A stretch of 64,000 bases of DNA from an uncultured Opitutia bacterium (lineage in GTDB: Bacteria > Verrucomicrobiota > Verrucomicrobiia > Opitutales > Opitutaceae), in contig CAIRCN010000065.1 in assembly GCA_903877135.1 (NCBI GenBank), positions 56,711 through 120,710 on the forward strand, read 5' to 3'. Of this stretch, positions 28,482 to 37,516 are shown piece after piece (position 1 is the first letter of the stretch; the number at the start of each line of letters is the position of its first letter). Made by a program: the position numbers and the translations under genes. Under the pieces are notes generated by a model, which worked only from the letters and a program-made list of their open reading frames with translations, was not told where the DNA came from and did no database searches.

Positions 28482-29708
28482 ATGGAAAAGAAAACTGAGT
28501 CCGCCCCGGCGGACACCACCGCGCCCACCCCGGCCGCGGCACCCAATAATCCTGAGACCACCACTCATGCGGCGGCTCCTGCCCCGCCTCCCGTCGAGAC
28601 CATCCGGGTCGAGGGCATCCTCGACATCGACCTGCAGCGCGGCGGCAACGGCCAGTTGCTCGACCTCAACCGCGGCGGCAAGCGCCGCCCGACCGACCCG
28701 TTCGTGCCAAAGGAACTGATCCGGCGTTTCAAACTGCGGACCGGCTCCATGATCGGCGGCACGGCCTACCCGGCCGACGGGCGTTTCCTGAACCCGAAAA
28801 TGCGATTCATCGAGACGGTGGACGGCGTGCCGCTTGAGGAGCGCCGCGCCCGCATCGAGTTCACCGCCCTTACGACCATTTCTCCGAACCAGTTCCTGAA
28901 AATGGAGATGAAGGACGGCCGCATGACCACCCGCGCGGTTGACCTGTTCTGCCCTATCGGCAAAGGCACGCGCGGCCTCATCGTGGCGCCGCCGCGCACG
29001 GGCAAGACCACCCTGCTCCGCGACATGGCGCTCGGCGTTCTGCAAAACAACCCCGAGTGTGTCGTCATGATTCTGCTCGTCGACGAGCGCCCCGAGGAAG
29101 TAACCGACTTCAAGCGCAGCGTCCCGGCGGAGATCTGGGCGTCATCGAACGACGAGCAGATCGAGAACCATATCCGCATCGCCGACCTCTGCATCGAACG
29201 TGCGAAGCGCCTCGTTGAAACCGGCCGCGACGTCGTCCTCTTCCTCGACTCCATCACCCGCCTCTCCCGGGCACACAACACCGCGCGCAACAGCGGCCGC
29301 ACCGGCTCTGGCGGCCTCGACGTGCGGGCGCTGGAGAAGCCCCGACAGCTCTTCGCCTCCGCCCGCAAGACTGAAGAGGCCGGCTCGCTCACAATCATTG
29401 CCTCGGTGCTGGTCGAAACCGGCAGCCGCATGGACGACGTCATTTTCCAGGAGTTCAAGGGAACCGGCAACATGGAGCTCGTTCTGGACCGCAAGTGCGC
29501 CGAGATGCGTCTCTGGCCCGCGATCAATGTCGCCTCGTCCGGCACCCGTAAGGAGGAGCTGCTCATCGATGCTAAGGCACTCGACGGCATCCACTTCTTC
29601 CGCCGCGCCCTGGTGCAGCAGAAGATCGAGGAGGCCACCGAGACCATGATCGCCCGCCTGTCCAAGACCAAGACCAACGCCGAGTTCCTCAAGCTGATCG
29701 CCCAATAA
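28482..29708 (+). CDS. rho: Transcription termination factor Rho, short paralogue
   Basis: A 408-aa Rho-family RNA-dependent ATPase. Walker A is [18 protein letters not shown] (about residue 165-182), then [34 protein letters not shown], the altered Q-loop GRTGSGGLDVRALEKP, and [10 protein letters not shown]. The N-terminus is a short Pro/Ala/Thr-rich leader with no recognisable Rho_N three-helix domain, and the cold-shock-like RNA-binding domain is diverged. A second, long rho lies at 43439-45340, so the window holds two. The ATG at 28482 is preferred to a GTG 21 bp upstream. Which of the two is the housekeeping Rho is not clear; the other is closer to E. coli in its Q- and R-loops. Confidence 0.9.
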   Translation: MEKKTESAPADTTAPTPAAAPNNPETTTHAAAPAPPPVETIRVEGILDIDLQRGGNGQLLDLNRGGKRRPTDPFVPKELIRRFKLRTGSMIGGTAYPADGRFLNPKMRFIETVDGVPLEERRARIEFTALTTISPNQFLKMEMKDGRMTTRAVDLFCPIGKGTRGLIVAPPRTGKTTLLRDMALGVLQNNPECVVMILLVDERPEEVTDFKRSVPAEIWASSNDEQIENHIRIADLCIERAKRLVETGRDVVLFLDSITRLSRAHNTARNSGRTGSGGLDVRALEKPRQLFASARKTEEAGSLTIIASVLVETGSRMDDVIFQEFKGTGNMELVLDRKCAEMRLWPAINVASSGTRKEELLIDAKALDGIHFFRRALVQQKIEEATETMIARLSKTKTNAEFLKLIAQ

Positions 29709-29798
29709 ATTCGCTCTTGCCGCCCCGTCGCCCCGCCGGGCACACTGCTACTTCCGCCGGGCCGCCGCTTCCGCCTCCACTCCACCGCCAACCACCGC

Positions 29799-31559
29799 AT
29801 GCACAGTTTCTCCGAGCAATGTCTCGACATGGCCCGCTCAATGCTGGCCCACAATCTCGACTCCATCCAGCCCGACGGCACCCTGATCCCCGTTAATGGC
29901 GAGCACTCGCGCCCCGACGAACCCGGCCACGTCGCCTTCGCCCTCGGCGAGTTTTACCGCGCCACCGGCGAGACCACCCTCAAGGGTTTCGACCTCATCG
30001 ACCTGGCGGCGCGTTGCATTACGGCACAGATGTTCACCGAGCCCGCTGCGGAAAACGGCCTCGCTTACGCCGCCCTCGGCCTGCTCTCCTATGGTCCCTC
30101 GAAGGACCGCAATCCCGTCTGGGAGCGTCTTGTCGAGGAGACGAAGCAGCGCATCGACAAGCAGCTGCTCCACCGCAGCGACTACGACAACCACTGGCAG
30201 GCGTTCAACGTCGCCAAGGCGGTCGCCCGTTTCAGTTTTGGTCTCTCGAAAAAAGACGAAACCTCGCGCCTCATCGAGCGCATGTGCGACCGCATCAACA
30301 CCACCAGCTCCGCCGGTTTCTTCGACGACGCGAGCAAGGGCATGGGCGGCAATTTCAATCTCTATGGCGTGATGGCCTTCGTGTTCATCCGCTCGGCGCT
30401 CCAGCTCCACGCCAACAGCGGCGTGCGCGACCGCAAGCTCCCCACCCTGCGCACCTACGCCGAAAAATACATCAAGATGATGCCTGACCTCGTCCGCGCC
30501 GACGGACTCGGCTGGGCGTTCGGCAGCGCGGCGGGTGCCTACGGCCAGATGCATTGCGTGAGTCTGATCCTCCAGGGCCTGCGCGACGGCTGGATCCCCG
30601 ACGACCAGAAGGTCAAATATTTCGACATCCTACGCCGCCTCTTCCTGTTTTTCTACGGCACCTATCTCGACCAAGAGCAGGGCTTCCTCGACTTGCGCGA
30701 CGACGAGCGCACCGCCTATGAGCGCCACACGACCCGCATGGCGAACTTCGACGCCGCACGCTACCTTTGCCAGTGGTCGCGACTCGCGAAAACGATCCAA
30801 ATGCCACCGGGCGCTCCGAAAATCGAGCCGCCCCGCACCAGTGGCCGGTTTGTCATCTTCGACAAATCCAACCGCAAAGAGCAGGGCCTGTTCCTTTACC
30901 GCGACGCCGACAGCGGCCTGCACGCGCAGATTCCGCTGATCAGCTCCGGCAGCAAGCTCACCGCCGACACCCTGCCCTTCCCCCACTGCCCCGGCATCTT
31001 TGACTGGCCGAACAACGTTTACGTGCCGATCATGATTCCCGAGCTGACGTTCGGCGAACAGGTCACGATTCCGGCGTTCTACGGCAAAAATACCGTCACC
31101 GGCCTGGGGCTGCGCAACAGCTACTATTTCCGCTATGAGCAGCCCGATCTCGTCAATACGAAGGAGGAAATCGTCAAGGGCCTCGGCAGCGTGAAGGTCC
31201 AGTGGACCTTTTCCGGCAGTAAAATCAGCGTGGAATTTGCCTACACCGTGAAACAGCAGGTGACCCTCGACAAATTCCGCTTTGTCCTTGCTATCGCCGC
31301 GCCCCATTCGAAATACCGCGTCGGCGGTTCGCTTGCGCTCGGCCCCCAGGGTCATCGCTGCAGCGTCGCAAAGGATGATTTTCAAGGCGTTTGGCTCGAC
31401 ACCGAAGTCGTCAGCAGCGACCCGGTTTACCGCACGAACTACGGCAAAATTCACTACCTGCAGTCGCTTGTGCGCGCCCATCCGCTCATCATGCGCCCGG
31501 GCCACATTTACCGGCTGGCCGTGAATTTCGACCCGGATGTGACCCTGGTCGACGGCTAA
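29799..31559 (+). CDS. Unassigned 586-aa protein, probable alpha/alpha-toroid plus beta-sandwich
   Basis: No signal peptide or membrane segment, so probably cytoplasmic. The N-terminal half (about residues 1-340) is rich in helices with paired aromatic and charged positions (EPGHVAFALGEFYRATGE; AENGLAYAALGLLSYGPSKD; SDYDNHWQAFNVAKAV), typical of the (alpha/alpha)6 toroids of glycoside hydrolases and polysaccharide lyases. The C-terminal half is beta-rich (GLGLRNSYYFRYEQPD; GSVKVQWTFSGSKISVEFAYT), like the sandwich domain of heparinase-type lyases. I cannot name the family or place catalytic residues. It stands between rho and hisF; a long hairpin follows it. Confidence 0.6.
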   Translation: MHSFSEQCLDMARSMLAHNLDSIQPDGTLIPVNGEHSRPDEPGHVAFALGEFYRATGETTLKGFDLIDLAARCITAQMFTEPAAENGLAYAALGLLSYGPSKDRNPVWERLVEETKQRIDKQLLHRSDYDNHWQAFNVAKAVARFSFGLSKKDETSRLIERMCDRINTTSSAGFFDDASKGMGGNFNLYGVMAFVFIRSALQLHANSGVRDRKLPTLRTYAEKYIKMMPDLVRADGLGWAFGSAAGAYGQMHCVSLILQGLRDGWIPDDQKVKYFDILRRLFLFFYGTYLDQEQGFLDLRDDERTAYERHTTRMANFDAARYLCQWSRLAKTIQMPPGAPKIEPPRTSGRFVIFDKSNRKEQGLFLYRDADSGLHAQIPLISSGSKLTADTLPFPHCPGIFDWPNNVYVPIMIPELTFGEQVTIPAFYGKNTVTGLGLRNSYYFRYEQPDLVNTKEEIVKGLGSVKVQWTFSGSKISVEFAYTVKQQVTLDKFRFVLAIAAPHSKYRVGGSLALGPQGHRCSVAKDDFQGVWLDTEVVSSDPVYRTNYGKIHYLQSLVRAHPLIMRPGHIYRLAVNFDPDVTLVDG

Positions 31560-31580
31560 GGGGATTTTATTTAAAATTCT

Positions 31581-31621
31581 GATTTTCGATCTGGCCGGGC
31601 TAATCCCAGCAATCGAAAATC
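31581..31621 (+). terminator. Long hairpin after the toroid-like gene, possible terminator or repeat element
   Basis: GATTTTCGAT at 31581-31590 is repeated in inverse as ATCGAAAATC at 31612-31621, and the inner CTGG (31591-31594) and CCAG (31606-31609) extend the stem with a small bulge. It is strong enough to stop transcription, but there is no clear T-run after it. It lies in the 87-bp gap before hisF, 25 bp upstream of its start, so it could also affect hisF translation. Confidence 0.5.
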
Positions 31622-31646
31622 GAGAAACCAATAGCGGAAATTCGCC

Positions 31647-32423
31647 ATGCTCAGTCGCCGCATCATCCCTTGTTTCGACGTCCACAACGGGAAAGTTACC
31701 CGTGGCGTGCAATTTGGTAAAGCCGAGGCTGGCGAATTGAAGAACGTCGGAGATCCAGTCGAAATGGCCAAAGACTACGATGCCCAAGGCGCCGATGAAC
31801 TCGTCTTCCTCGACATCACCGCCTCCAGTGAAGGTCGCAGTATCATGCATGATGTCGTCGCTGCCACCGCCGAGCAGTGTTTCATGCCGCTCACCGTCGG
31901 CGGCGGCCTGCGCACCCTGACCGACATCGAGGCCATGCTGAAATCGGGCGCGGACAAAGTCTCGCTCAACACCGCAGCGATCAAAAACCCCAAGCTTATC
32001 GCCGACGCCTCAGACCGCTTTGGGGCGCAGTGCATCGTGCTGGCGATCGACGCCAAACGCGAGCCCGACGGCCGGTCGTGGCGCGTCTACACTCATGGCG
32101 GCCGCCATCCAACCGAGCTCGACGCGGTCGCCTGGGCTCGGCGCGCCGTCGAGCTAGGTGCGGGTGAAGTCCTCCTCACCAGTATGGACCGCGACGGCAC
32201 CAGGGACGGCTACGATCTCGCGCTGACACGCGCGGTAAGCGACGCCGTCTCCGTTCCGGTGATCGCCAGCGGCGGCGCCGGGCAGCTGGCCCACTTTGCC
32301 GAGGTGCTGGAACAGGGCCAGGCAAGCGCCGTGCTGGCCGCGAGCCTGTTTCACTTTGGCACGTTTACAATTCCGCAGGTGAAAGATTTTCTGGGCACAC
32401 TGGGTTTGCCGGTGCGGCGGTAG
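31647..32423 (+). CDS. hisF: Imidazole glycerol phosphate synthase subunit HisF
   Basis: A 258-aa TIM-barrel cyclase. With HisH (not in the window) it makes imidazole-glycerol phosphate and AICAR in histidine synthesis. It shows [20 protein letters not shown] (catalytic Asp11), [44 protein letters not shown] (second catalytic Asp), [10 protein letters not shown] and [13 protein letters not shown]. It lies apart from other his genes here. Ends in TAG. Confidence 0.95.
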   Translation: MLSRRIIPCFDVHNGKVTRGVQFGKAEAGELKNVGDPVEMAKDYDAQGADELVFLDITASSEGRSIMHDVVAATAEQCFMPLTVGGGLRTLTDIEAMLKSGADKVSLNTAAIKNPKLIADASDRFGAQCIVLAIDAKREPDGRSWRVYTHGGRHPTELDAVAWARRAVELGAGEVLLTSMDRDGTRDGYDLALTRAVSDAVSVPVIASGGAGQLAHFAEVLEQGQASAVLAASLFHFGTFTIPQVKDFLGTLGLPVRR

Positions 32424-32531
32424 CGTCCGGGCACCCGCCTGCTGCCGGTGACATTTCTGCCCCCAAAGTTATCCGCTCGTTTTCCGGCGGCGCGCCGTTA
32501 GGTTCAAAGCCATCTCGACCGACTCCCAGAC

Positions 32532-34685
32532 TTGAAGCGCGCCCAGAAGATTCCCGCTCCCAAGACCTCCACCCGCGCCCGGCCTCCGTCTGCGCCGACC
32601 GGCGGCCGTTTGAGCAATTATGCCAATCGCGAGAGCAGTTGGCTGGCATTCAACCGACGCGTGCTCGAGCAAGCGCAATCGCCGGCAAATCCTCTGATTG
32701 AGCGCGTCAAGTTTCTTGCCATCGTCAGCTCCAATCTCGACGAGTTTTTCGAGATCCGTGTCGCCGGTTTCATCCAGCAGGTCGACGCGGCGGCCGGGGA
32801 ACTGAGCATCGACGGACTGACCCCGCAGGAACAGCTCCGGCGCGTGCGCCGGGCCGCCAACGCGCTCGTGGAGGACCAGTATCGCTGCTGGCACGAACAA
32901 CTCGTGCCGCTGCTGGCCGCGAAAGGCATTCTCTTCCGCGCGGCGCCACAGCTTAAGGAGGCGGAACAGACCTGGGTGCGCGGCTACTTTGCCAACCAGG
33001 TGCTGCCCGTGCTCACACCCCTGGCCATTGACCAGTCGCATCCGTTTCCTCTGATCGGCAACAAGACGCTTAACGTCCTCGTCTCCCTCGACAATCCAGA
33101 CACCCCCGAGCCGGAAAAGATGATGGTCATTCTGCCCGTGCCACGGATTCTGCCACGCATAGTGCAAATCGAGCCGCAGGCGGAGGGGCCGCAGCGTTTT
33201 ATTTTCCTCAGCGAGATCATCAAGCTCTGCGCCGGCGAGCTTTTCCCCGGCTATCGCATCAACGCCGCGCACGCCTTTCGCGTCACCCGCAACAGCGACC
33301 TTTACATCGACGAGGAGGAGGCGGAAAACCTGCTCAAGAAAATCGAGGAGGAACTCCGCAACCTGCGCCGCGGCGCCGCCGTGCGGCTTGAGATCGAGGC
33401 CGGCGTGGACGAGGGCCTGTTCACGATGTTGTGCAGCCACCTTGGGCTGTCGCTCGAAAACGCCTTCCGCCTTCAGGGACCGCTAAACCTCCTGCGCCTG
33501 ATCAGCCTCTACGACCTCATCCCGCGGCCCGACCTGAAATACTCGCCGTTCTTCCCCGCCGACGTCCTACCGCTGCGCAGCGCCACGGCAATTTTCGACG
33601 TCATCCGCGAGCGGGAGATTCTGCTACATCACCCCTACGACTCGTTCGCGCCGGTGGTGGAGTTCGTCGAGCAGGCGGCGCGCGATCCCGATGTCTTTGC
33701 CATCAAGCAGACGCTCTACCGCACCAGCGGCGACTCGCCCATTGTCCGCGCCCTGATGGACGCCTCAATCAACGGCAAACAGGTCACGGCGCTGGTCGAG
33801 CTGACGGCGCGTTTCGACGAAGCCAACAACATCCACTGGGCCCGCCAGCTCGAAGAGGCCGGCGTCCACGTCGTCTACGGCCTCGTCGGGCACAAGACCC
33901 ATTGCAAGTGCAGCCTCGTCGTCCGCCGCGAGGGCGACGGCCTCCGCCGCTACGTCCATCTCGGCAGCGGCAACTACAACCCCAAGACCGCGCAGCTCTA
34001 CACCGACATCAGTTTCTTCACCCGCCGCGAGACCATCACCACCGAGGTTGCCCAGCTCTTCAACACGCTCACTGGTATTGGCCGCTCGCCCGAGTTCAAG
34101 CACCTGCTTGTCGCGCCGTTCAACCTGCACACGCGCCTGCAGGAGTTGATCGCCATCGAAACGGCCAACGCCGCGGCCGGCCGGCCCGCCCGCATCATCG
34201 CCAAGATGAACAAGCTCGTTGACCCCGTGACCATCGACAACCTCTACGCCGCCTCGCAGGCCGGCGTGAAGATCGACCTCATCGTGCGCGCCACCTGCTG
34301 CCTGATTCCTGGCGTGAAGGGCCTGAGTGAGAATATCCGCCTGCGCAGTATCATCGGCCGCTTCCTTGAGCACGCCCGCGTCTTCTATTTCGAGAACGGC
34401 GGCCAGTCGATCGTGTATTGCGGCAGCTCAGACTGGATGTCGCGGAACTTCTTTCGCCGCGTCGAAGCGCTCTTTCCCATCGACGATCCCGAGCTCCGCA
34501 AGCGGCTGGTCGACGACATGCTCCCCGCCGAGCTCCGCGACAACGAGGACGCGCGCGAGTTACAGCCCAACGGTGCCTACGCCTTGCCGCCACGACCAGC
34601 CGGCGAACCGGCCTTTTCCGCCCAGCGCTATTTCATGGCGTCAGCCAACCTGCGTGCCGCCCAGGCCGCCGTCACCACTGTCTAA
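32532..34685 (+). CDS. ppk1: Polyphosphate kinase 1
   Basis: About 717 aa; polymerises ATP gamma-phosphate into polyphosphate at the inner membrane. The N-domain opens with [19 protein letters not shown] and has [14 protein letters not shown]. The PLD-like catalytic part shows [16 protein letters not shown] and [19 protein letters not shown], which hold the two active-site histidines, followed by [14 protein letters not shown] and [18 protein letters not shown]. There is no ATG near the front: the frame starts at a TTG (32532), or at a second TTG (32610) directly before the conserved part. Length matches the family. Monocistronic. Confidence 0.94.
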   Translation: MKRAQKIPAPKTSTRARPPSAPTGGRLSNYANRESSWLAFNRRVLEQAQSPANPLIERVKFLAIVSSNLDEFFEIRVAGFIQQVDAAAGELSIDGLTPQEQLRRVRRAANALVEDQYRCWHEQLVPLLAAKGILFRAAPQLKEAEQTWVRGYFANQVLPVLTPLAIDQSHPFPLIGNKTLNVLVSLDNPDTPEPEKMMVILPVPRILPRIVQIEPQAEGPQRFIFLSEIIKLCAGELFPGYRINAAHAFRVTRNSDLYIDEEEAENLLKKIEEELRNLRRGAAVRLEIEAGVDEGLFTMLCSHLGLSLENAFRLQGPLNLLRLISLYDLIPRPDLKYSPFFPADVLPLRSATAIFDVIREREILLHHPYDSFAPVVEFVEQAARDPDVFAIKQTLYRTSGDSPIVRALMDASINGKQVTALVELTARFDEANNIHWARQLEEAGVHVVYGLVGHKTHCKCSLVVRREGDGLRRYVHLGSGNYNPKTAQLYTDISFFTRRETITTEVAQLFNTLTGIGRSPEFKHLLVAPFNLHTRLQELIAIETANAAAGRPARIIAKMNKLVDPVTIDNLYAASQAGVKIDLIVRATCCLIPGVKGLSENIRLRSIIGRFLEHARVFYFENGGQSIVYCGSSDWMSRNFFRRVEALFPIDDPELRKRLVDDMLPAELRDNEDARELQPNGAYALPPRPAGEPAFSAQRYFMASANLRAAQAAVTTV

Positions 34686-34710
34686 ACCCGCGCAGACGCC
34701 AGCGGTAATT

Positions 34711-35250
34711 TCAGGCCGGGCCCACGACTGGCACGGGAGCTGGAGTAACGGACGCCTTCGCCGGCCCCAGCAGCAAATCGAGCTGACTCTGGATTTTCAC
34801 GAAGAACGCGTCGTCCAGGATGCCTGCCGGTATTTCGTAGAGCTGATGGGTCTTGGCGTGTTCGAGGATTTGCCGCTCGCCGTCGGACGTCCGGCCGCGC
34901 GAACGCAACAACTTCTTCCGCTCAAGCATCAGGGCAAGAAATTGCAGCAGCGGCGTGTTCGCCGGGTTGGGTTCGGCGGGATCTGCCAAGGTCACAAAGA
35001 GATTCTCGGCGGTCAGCTTGAGCGCCCGGCCGGCGTTCTCCTCCATGCCTCGGTGTTTGAAGATCACCGACCAACTGCAGAAGACGAAGAGCGGCTTAGC
35101 GTAGGCGGCATCCTCGGCCGCCAGCACGTCGTGCCGCGCGATCTCCCCGTTGGTGTCGCGCACGAGGTGGCTAACCACGCGGTCGCCCTCGGCAAAGGCG
35201 CGGCCCGAGACCAGGCAGGTTTTCGCCATCGGATGCAGAGTGAGTTCCAT
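34711..35250 (-). CDS. Conserved hypothetical protein
   Basis: A 179-aa soluble protein of unknown function. It starts MELTLHPMAKTCLVSGRAFAEGDRVVSHLV, where a single cysteine in a treble-clef-like opening may be a relic of a metal site. The middle is EIARHDVLAAEDAAYAKPLFVFCSWSVIF, followed by helices around LQFLALMLERKKLLRSRG and a Pro/Ala/Val tail. Similar short proteins occur in Verrucomicrobia and Planctomycetes, by recollection. It faces the phosphatase gene divergently (56 bp) and is convergent with ppk1. Confidence 0.7.
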   Translation of the reverse strand: MELTLHPMAKTCLVSGRAFAEGDRVVSHLVRDTNGEIARHDVLAAEDAAYAKPLFVFCSWSVIFKHRGMEENAGRALKLTAENLFVTLADPAEPNPANTPLLQFLALMLERKKLLRSRGRTSDGERQILEHAKTHQLYEIPAGILDDAFFVKIQSQLDLLLGPAKASVTPAPVPVVGPA

Positions 35251-35306
35251 TACGTCTTGTGTTTAGCCCCGGAAAAAACGAACGCTAGCCAAATTCCAAA
35301 TCCCGC

Positions 35307-35969
35307 ATGAAAGGCCGCCTCGTCGCCATCGGCGACATCCATGGTTGTCCCCGCGAGTTCGAAGACCTGCTGAACAAGCTCCGGCTCGAACGGCATGATC
35401 GCGTGCTGCTCCTCGGCGATCTTGTCAACCGCGGCCCTGACAGCGCGCAGGTGATCGCGCTAGCCCGTCAGCACGCCCGGCTCTCGCTCCTCGGCAATCA
35501 CGAGCTCCGCCTCCTCAACTACCGCAAGACCGGCGACCCTACCCATCTGAAGAAAACCGACTACGACACCCTGAAACAGCTCAGCAGCAAAGACTGGGCT
35601 TACATGAGCGCTATGCCGTTGACCCACTATGATCGCGAGCATGCCACCGTGCTCGTCCACGGGGGCTTTCTACCCGGACAGTCCTGGCGCATCCAGCCGG
35701 CGCGCATCGTCACACGCATCCAGGTCGTCGGCAAGGATGGCACGCCGTACAAGCGGTCCGAGGCGCCCGGCGCGCCGCATTGGTCTGAGCTGTGGCGCGG
35801 ACCGCCGTTCGTCGTTTACGGACACACTCCGCGGCGCGAAATCTCCCGGCTAAAGTGGTCGCTAGGCATCGACACTGCGTGCGTCATGGGCGGGGCGCTC
35901 ACCGCCTGCATCCTGCCGGAAAAACGGATTGTGCAAGTCAAGGCGCACGAGCGATATTACCAGCCATGA
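35307..35969 (+). CDS. Calcineurin-like metallophosphatase (bis-nucleotide or protein phosphatase type)
   Basis: A 220-aa PPP-type metallophosphatase with the complete motif set: GDIHGCPREF (about residue 9), LLGDLVNRGPDS, LLGNHELRL, VHGGF and VYGHTPRREI. These bind the two-metal centre. The size and GDLVNRGPDS form are typical of bacterial PrpA/ApaH-like enzymes that act on phosphoproteins or Ap4A; the sequence does not decide between them. Its stop overlaps the next start (ATGA), forming a three-gene unit with the isochorismatase-like and YhaM-like genes. Confidence 0.87.
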   Translation: MKGRLVAIGDIHGCPREFEDLLNKLRLERHDRVLLLGDLVNRGPDSAQVIALARQHARLSLLGNHELRLLNYRKTGDPTHLKKTDYDTLKQLSSKDWAYMSAMPLTHYDREHATVLVHGGFLPGQSWRIQPARIVTRIQVVGKDGTPYKRSEAPGAPHWSELWRGPPFVVYGHTPRREISRLKWSLGIDTACVMGGALTACILPEKRIVQVKAHERYYQP

Positions 35970-36520
35970 AATCCGCGCCGTCGGCCAACCTGCTGCTGCT
36001 CTGCATCGACCTGCAGCCGGTATTCCTAACGGCCATCGCCGATGGCCCCACCGTGCAGCGCCGCTGCGCCTTCGCGATCCAGGCCACGGCGGGGCTGGGC
36101 CTCGCGGTCGCGTTCACCGAACAGGTGCCGCAGAAACTGGGCGGCACGGCTGCCGAGCTGCTAGCCCTCGTGCCGCAGCCCATCGTTTACGGCAAGAGCA
36201 CCTTCTCGGCGCTCGCGGACGACGGCATCCGAGAGTCGATTTCCGGCCGCGGCGTCGAACACCTGCTGCTCTGCGGCATCGAGACGCCCGTTTGCGTTTA
36301 CCAAACCGCGCTCGCCGCCCTCGGGGCCGGCCTGCAGGTGACGTTGCTCAGCGACTGTGTCGGAGCGCGCCGTGCCGACGACGCCCGCGTGTGCCTCGAC
36401 GCGCTCATCCGCGCCGGCGTCCACGTGCTGCCGAGCGAGACAGTCTTCTACGCGCTGCTGCACGACGTGCGGCATCCCTTTTTCAAAAACTACACTCAAC
36501 TCGTGAAAACCCATGGCTGA
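35966..36520 (+). CDS. Isochorismatase-family cysteine hydrolase
   Basis: A 184-aa isochorismatase-like fold. The triad positions are visible: Asp in LLCIDLQPVF, Lys in VYGKSTFSAL and Cys in ETPVCVYQTALAAL, with the cis-peptide region before it. Substrates of the family include nicotinamide and isochorismate; this short form most resembles the YcaC/hydrolase type without assigned substrate. The ATG overlaps the phosphatase stop and its own 3' end overlaps the YhaM-like start by 8 bp. Confidence 0.87.
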   Translation: MKSAPSANLLLLCIDLQPVFLTAIADGPTVQRRCAFAIQATAGLGLAVAFTEQVPQKLGGTAAELLALVPQPIVYGKSTFSALADDGIRESISGRGVEHLLLCGIETPVCVYQTALAALGAGLQVTLLSDCVGARRADDARVCLDALIRAGVHVLPSETVFYALLHDVRHPFFKNYTQLVKTHG

Positions 36521-37508
36521 CCCCACCCCGCTCTCCACGGTCCGTGACCTGAAAGCCCTCGACACGGGCGCCAACGGCCGCCCCTTCGCCAGCCTGCTGG
36601 TCGTGAAGAAAATTGCCGCGAAAACGGCCTCCAACGGTAACCCGTTCTGCAGTGTCGATCTCGGCGACCGGACGGGCTCGTTTGGGTGCACGGTGTTCAG
36701 CGACAACACGGCGTTTGAGGTGATCAAGGCCGCCGGCGAAGGTGCGGTTGTCCGCGTCGAGGGCAAGGTCGATTTCTATCAAGGCCGGCTATCGCCAAAG
36801 CTGGGCAATGTCACCGCGCTGGCTGAGGAAGAGCTCACCGCGCCCGGCTTGATCGAAAACCTCGTCGAGACCGCGCCCGAAGACGCCGCGGCGCTCTGGA
36901 CGGAGCTCAACGCGTTCATCGACGGCATCACCCAACCCGATCTGCGGGCCACCGTGCGGGCGGTTTTCGACGAAGTGGGCGAGAATTTCAAGTGGTCACC
37001 CGCTGCGGTCGCGATGCACCACGCCTACCGGCACGGCCTGTTGGAGCACACCGTCCACATGGCTCGCGCGGGCCGGGCGCTGTTGCCACTCTACGCCGAG
37101 GTCCACACTGACCTCGCAATGGCGGGAATCCTGCTCCACGACGCCGGCAAAACCATCGAATACGAAGGCACACTCGCCACCAAACGCAGCCGCCGTGGAC
37201 TCCTTCAGGGCCACGTCGTGCTCGGTTACCAGCTTGTGCGCAAAGCTGGCCTGAAGGCCCGGCTCGACCACGATCTGCTGGAGCGGCTGGAGCACATCGT
37301 GCTCAGTCATCAGGGCGAACCGGAATGGGGCGCGGCGGTTTACGCCGCGACGCCCGAGGCGGTGTTCGTTTCGATGATCGACAACCTAGACGCGAAGATG
37401 GGCATGGTGCAGCGCGCTCTGCGGCAAGCGCCCGAGGACTACGAGTTTTCCGAACGCCTGCCCGGGCTGAATTCACCCCTGCTCACCCGCAAACCCGTCC
37501 AAGCCTGA
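36513..37508 (+). CDS. YhaM-like 3'-5' exoribonuclease (OB-fold plus HD domain)
   Basis: A 331-aa protein. Residues about 20-105 form an OB-fold (ASLLVVKKIAAKTASNG; FCSVDLGDRTGSFGCTVF). Residues about 160-300 are an HD domain: HHAYRHGLLEHTVHMA, ILLHDAGKTIEYE, LQGHVVLGYQLV and VLSHQGEPEWGA give the H...HD...H...D pattern. This architecture is that of Bacillus YhaM/CbF1, which trims RNA and single-stranded DNA. Last gene of a tightly overlapped three-gene unit; its stop is 8 bp from the convergent pilC end. Confidence 0.87.
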   Translation: MADPTPLSTVRDLKALDTGANGRPFASLLVVKKIAAKTASNGNPFCSVDLGDRTGSFGCTVFSDNTAFEVIKAAGEGAVVRVEGKVDFYQGRLSPKLGNVTALAEEELTAPGLIENLVETAPEDAAALWTELNAFIDGITQPDLRATVRAVFDEVGENFKWSPAAVAMHHAYRHGLLEHTVHMARAGRALLPLYAEVHTDLAMAGILLHDAGKTIEYEGTLATKRSRRGLLQGHVVLGYQLVRKAGLKARLDHDLLERLEHIVLSHQGEPEWGAAVYAATPEAVFVSMIDNLDAKMGMVQRALRQAPEDYEFSERLPGLNSPLLTRKPVQA

Positions 37509-37516
37509 AGCCCGCC

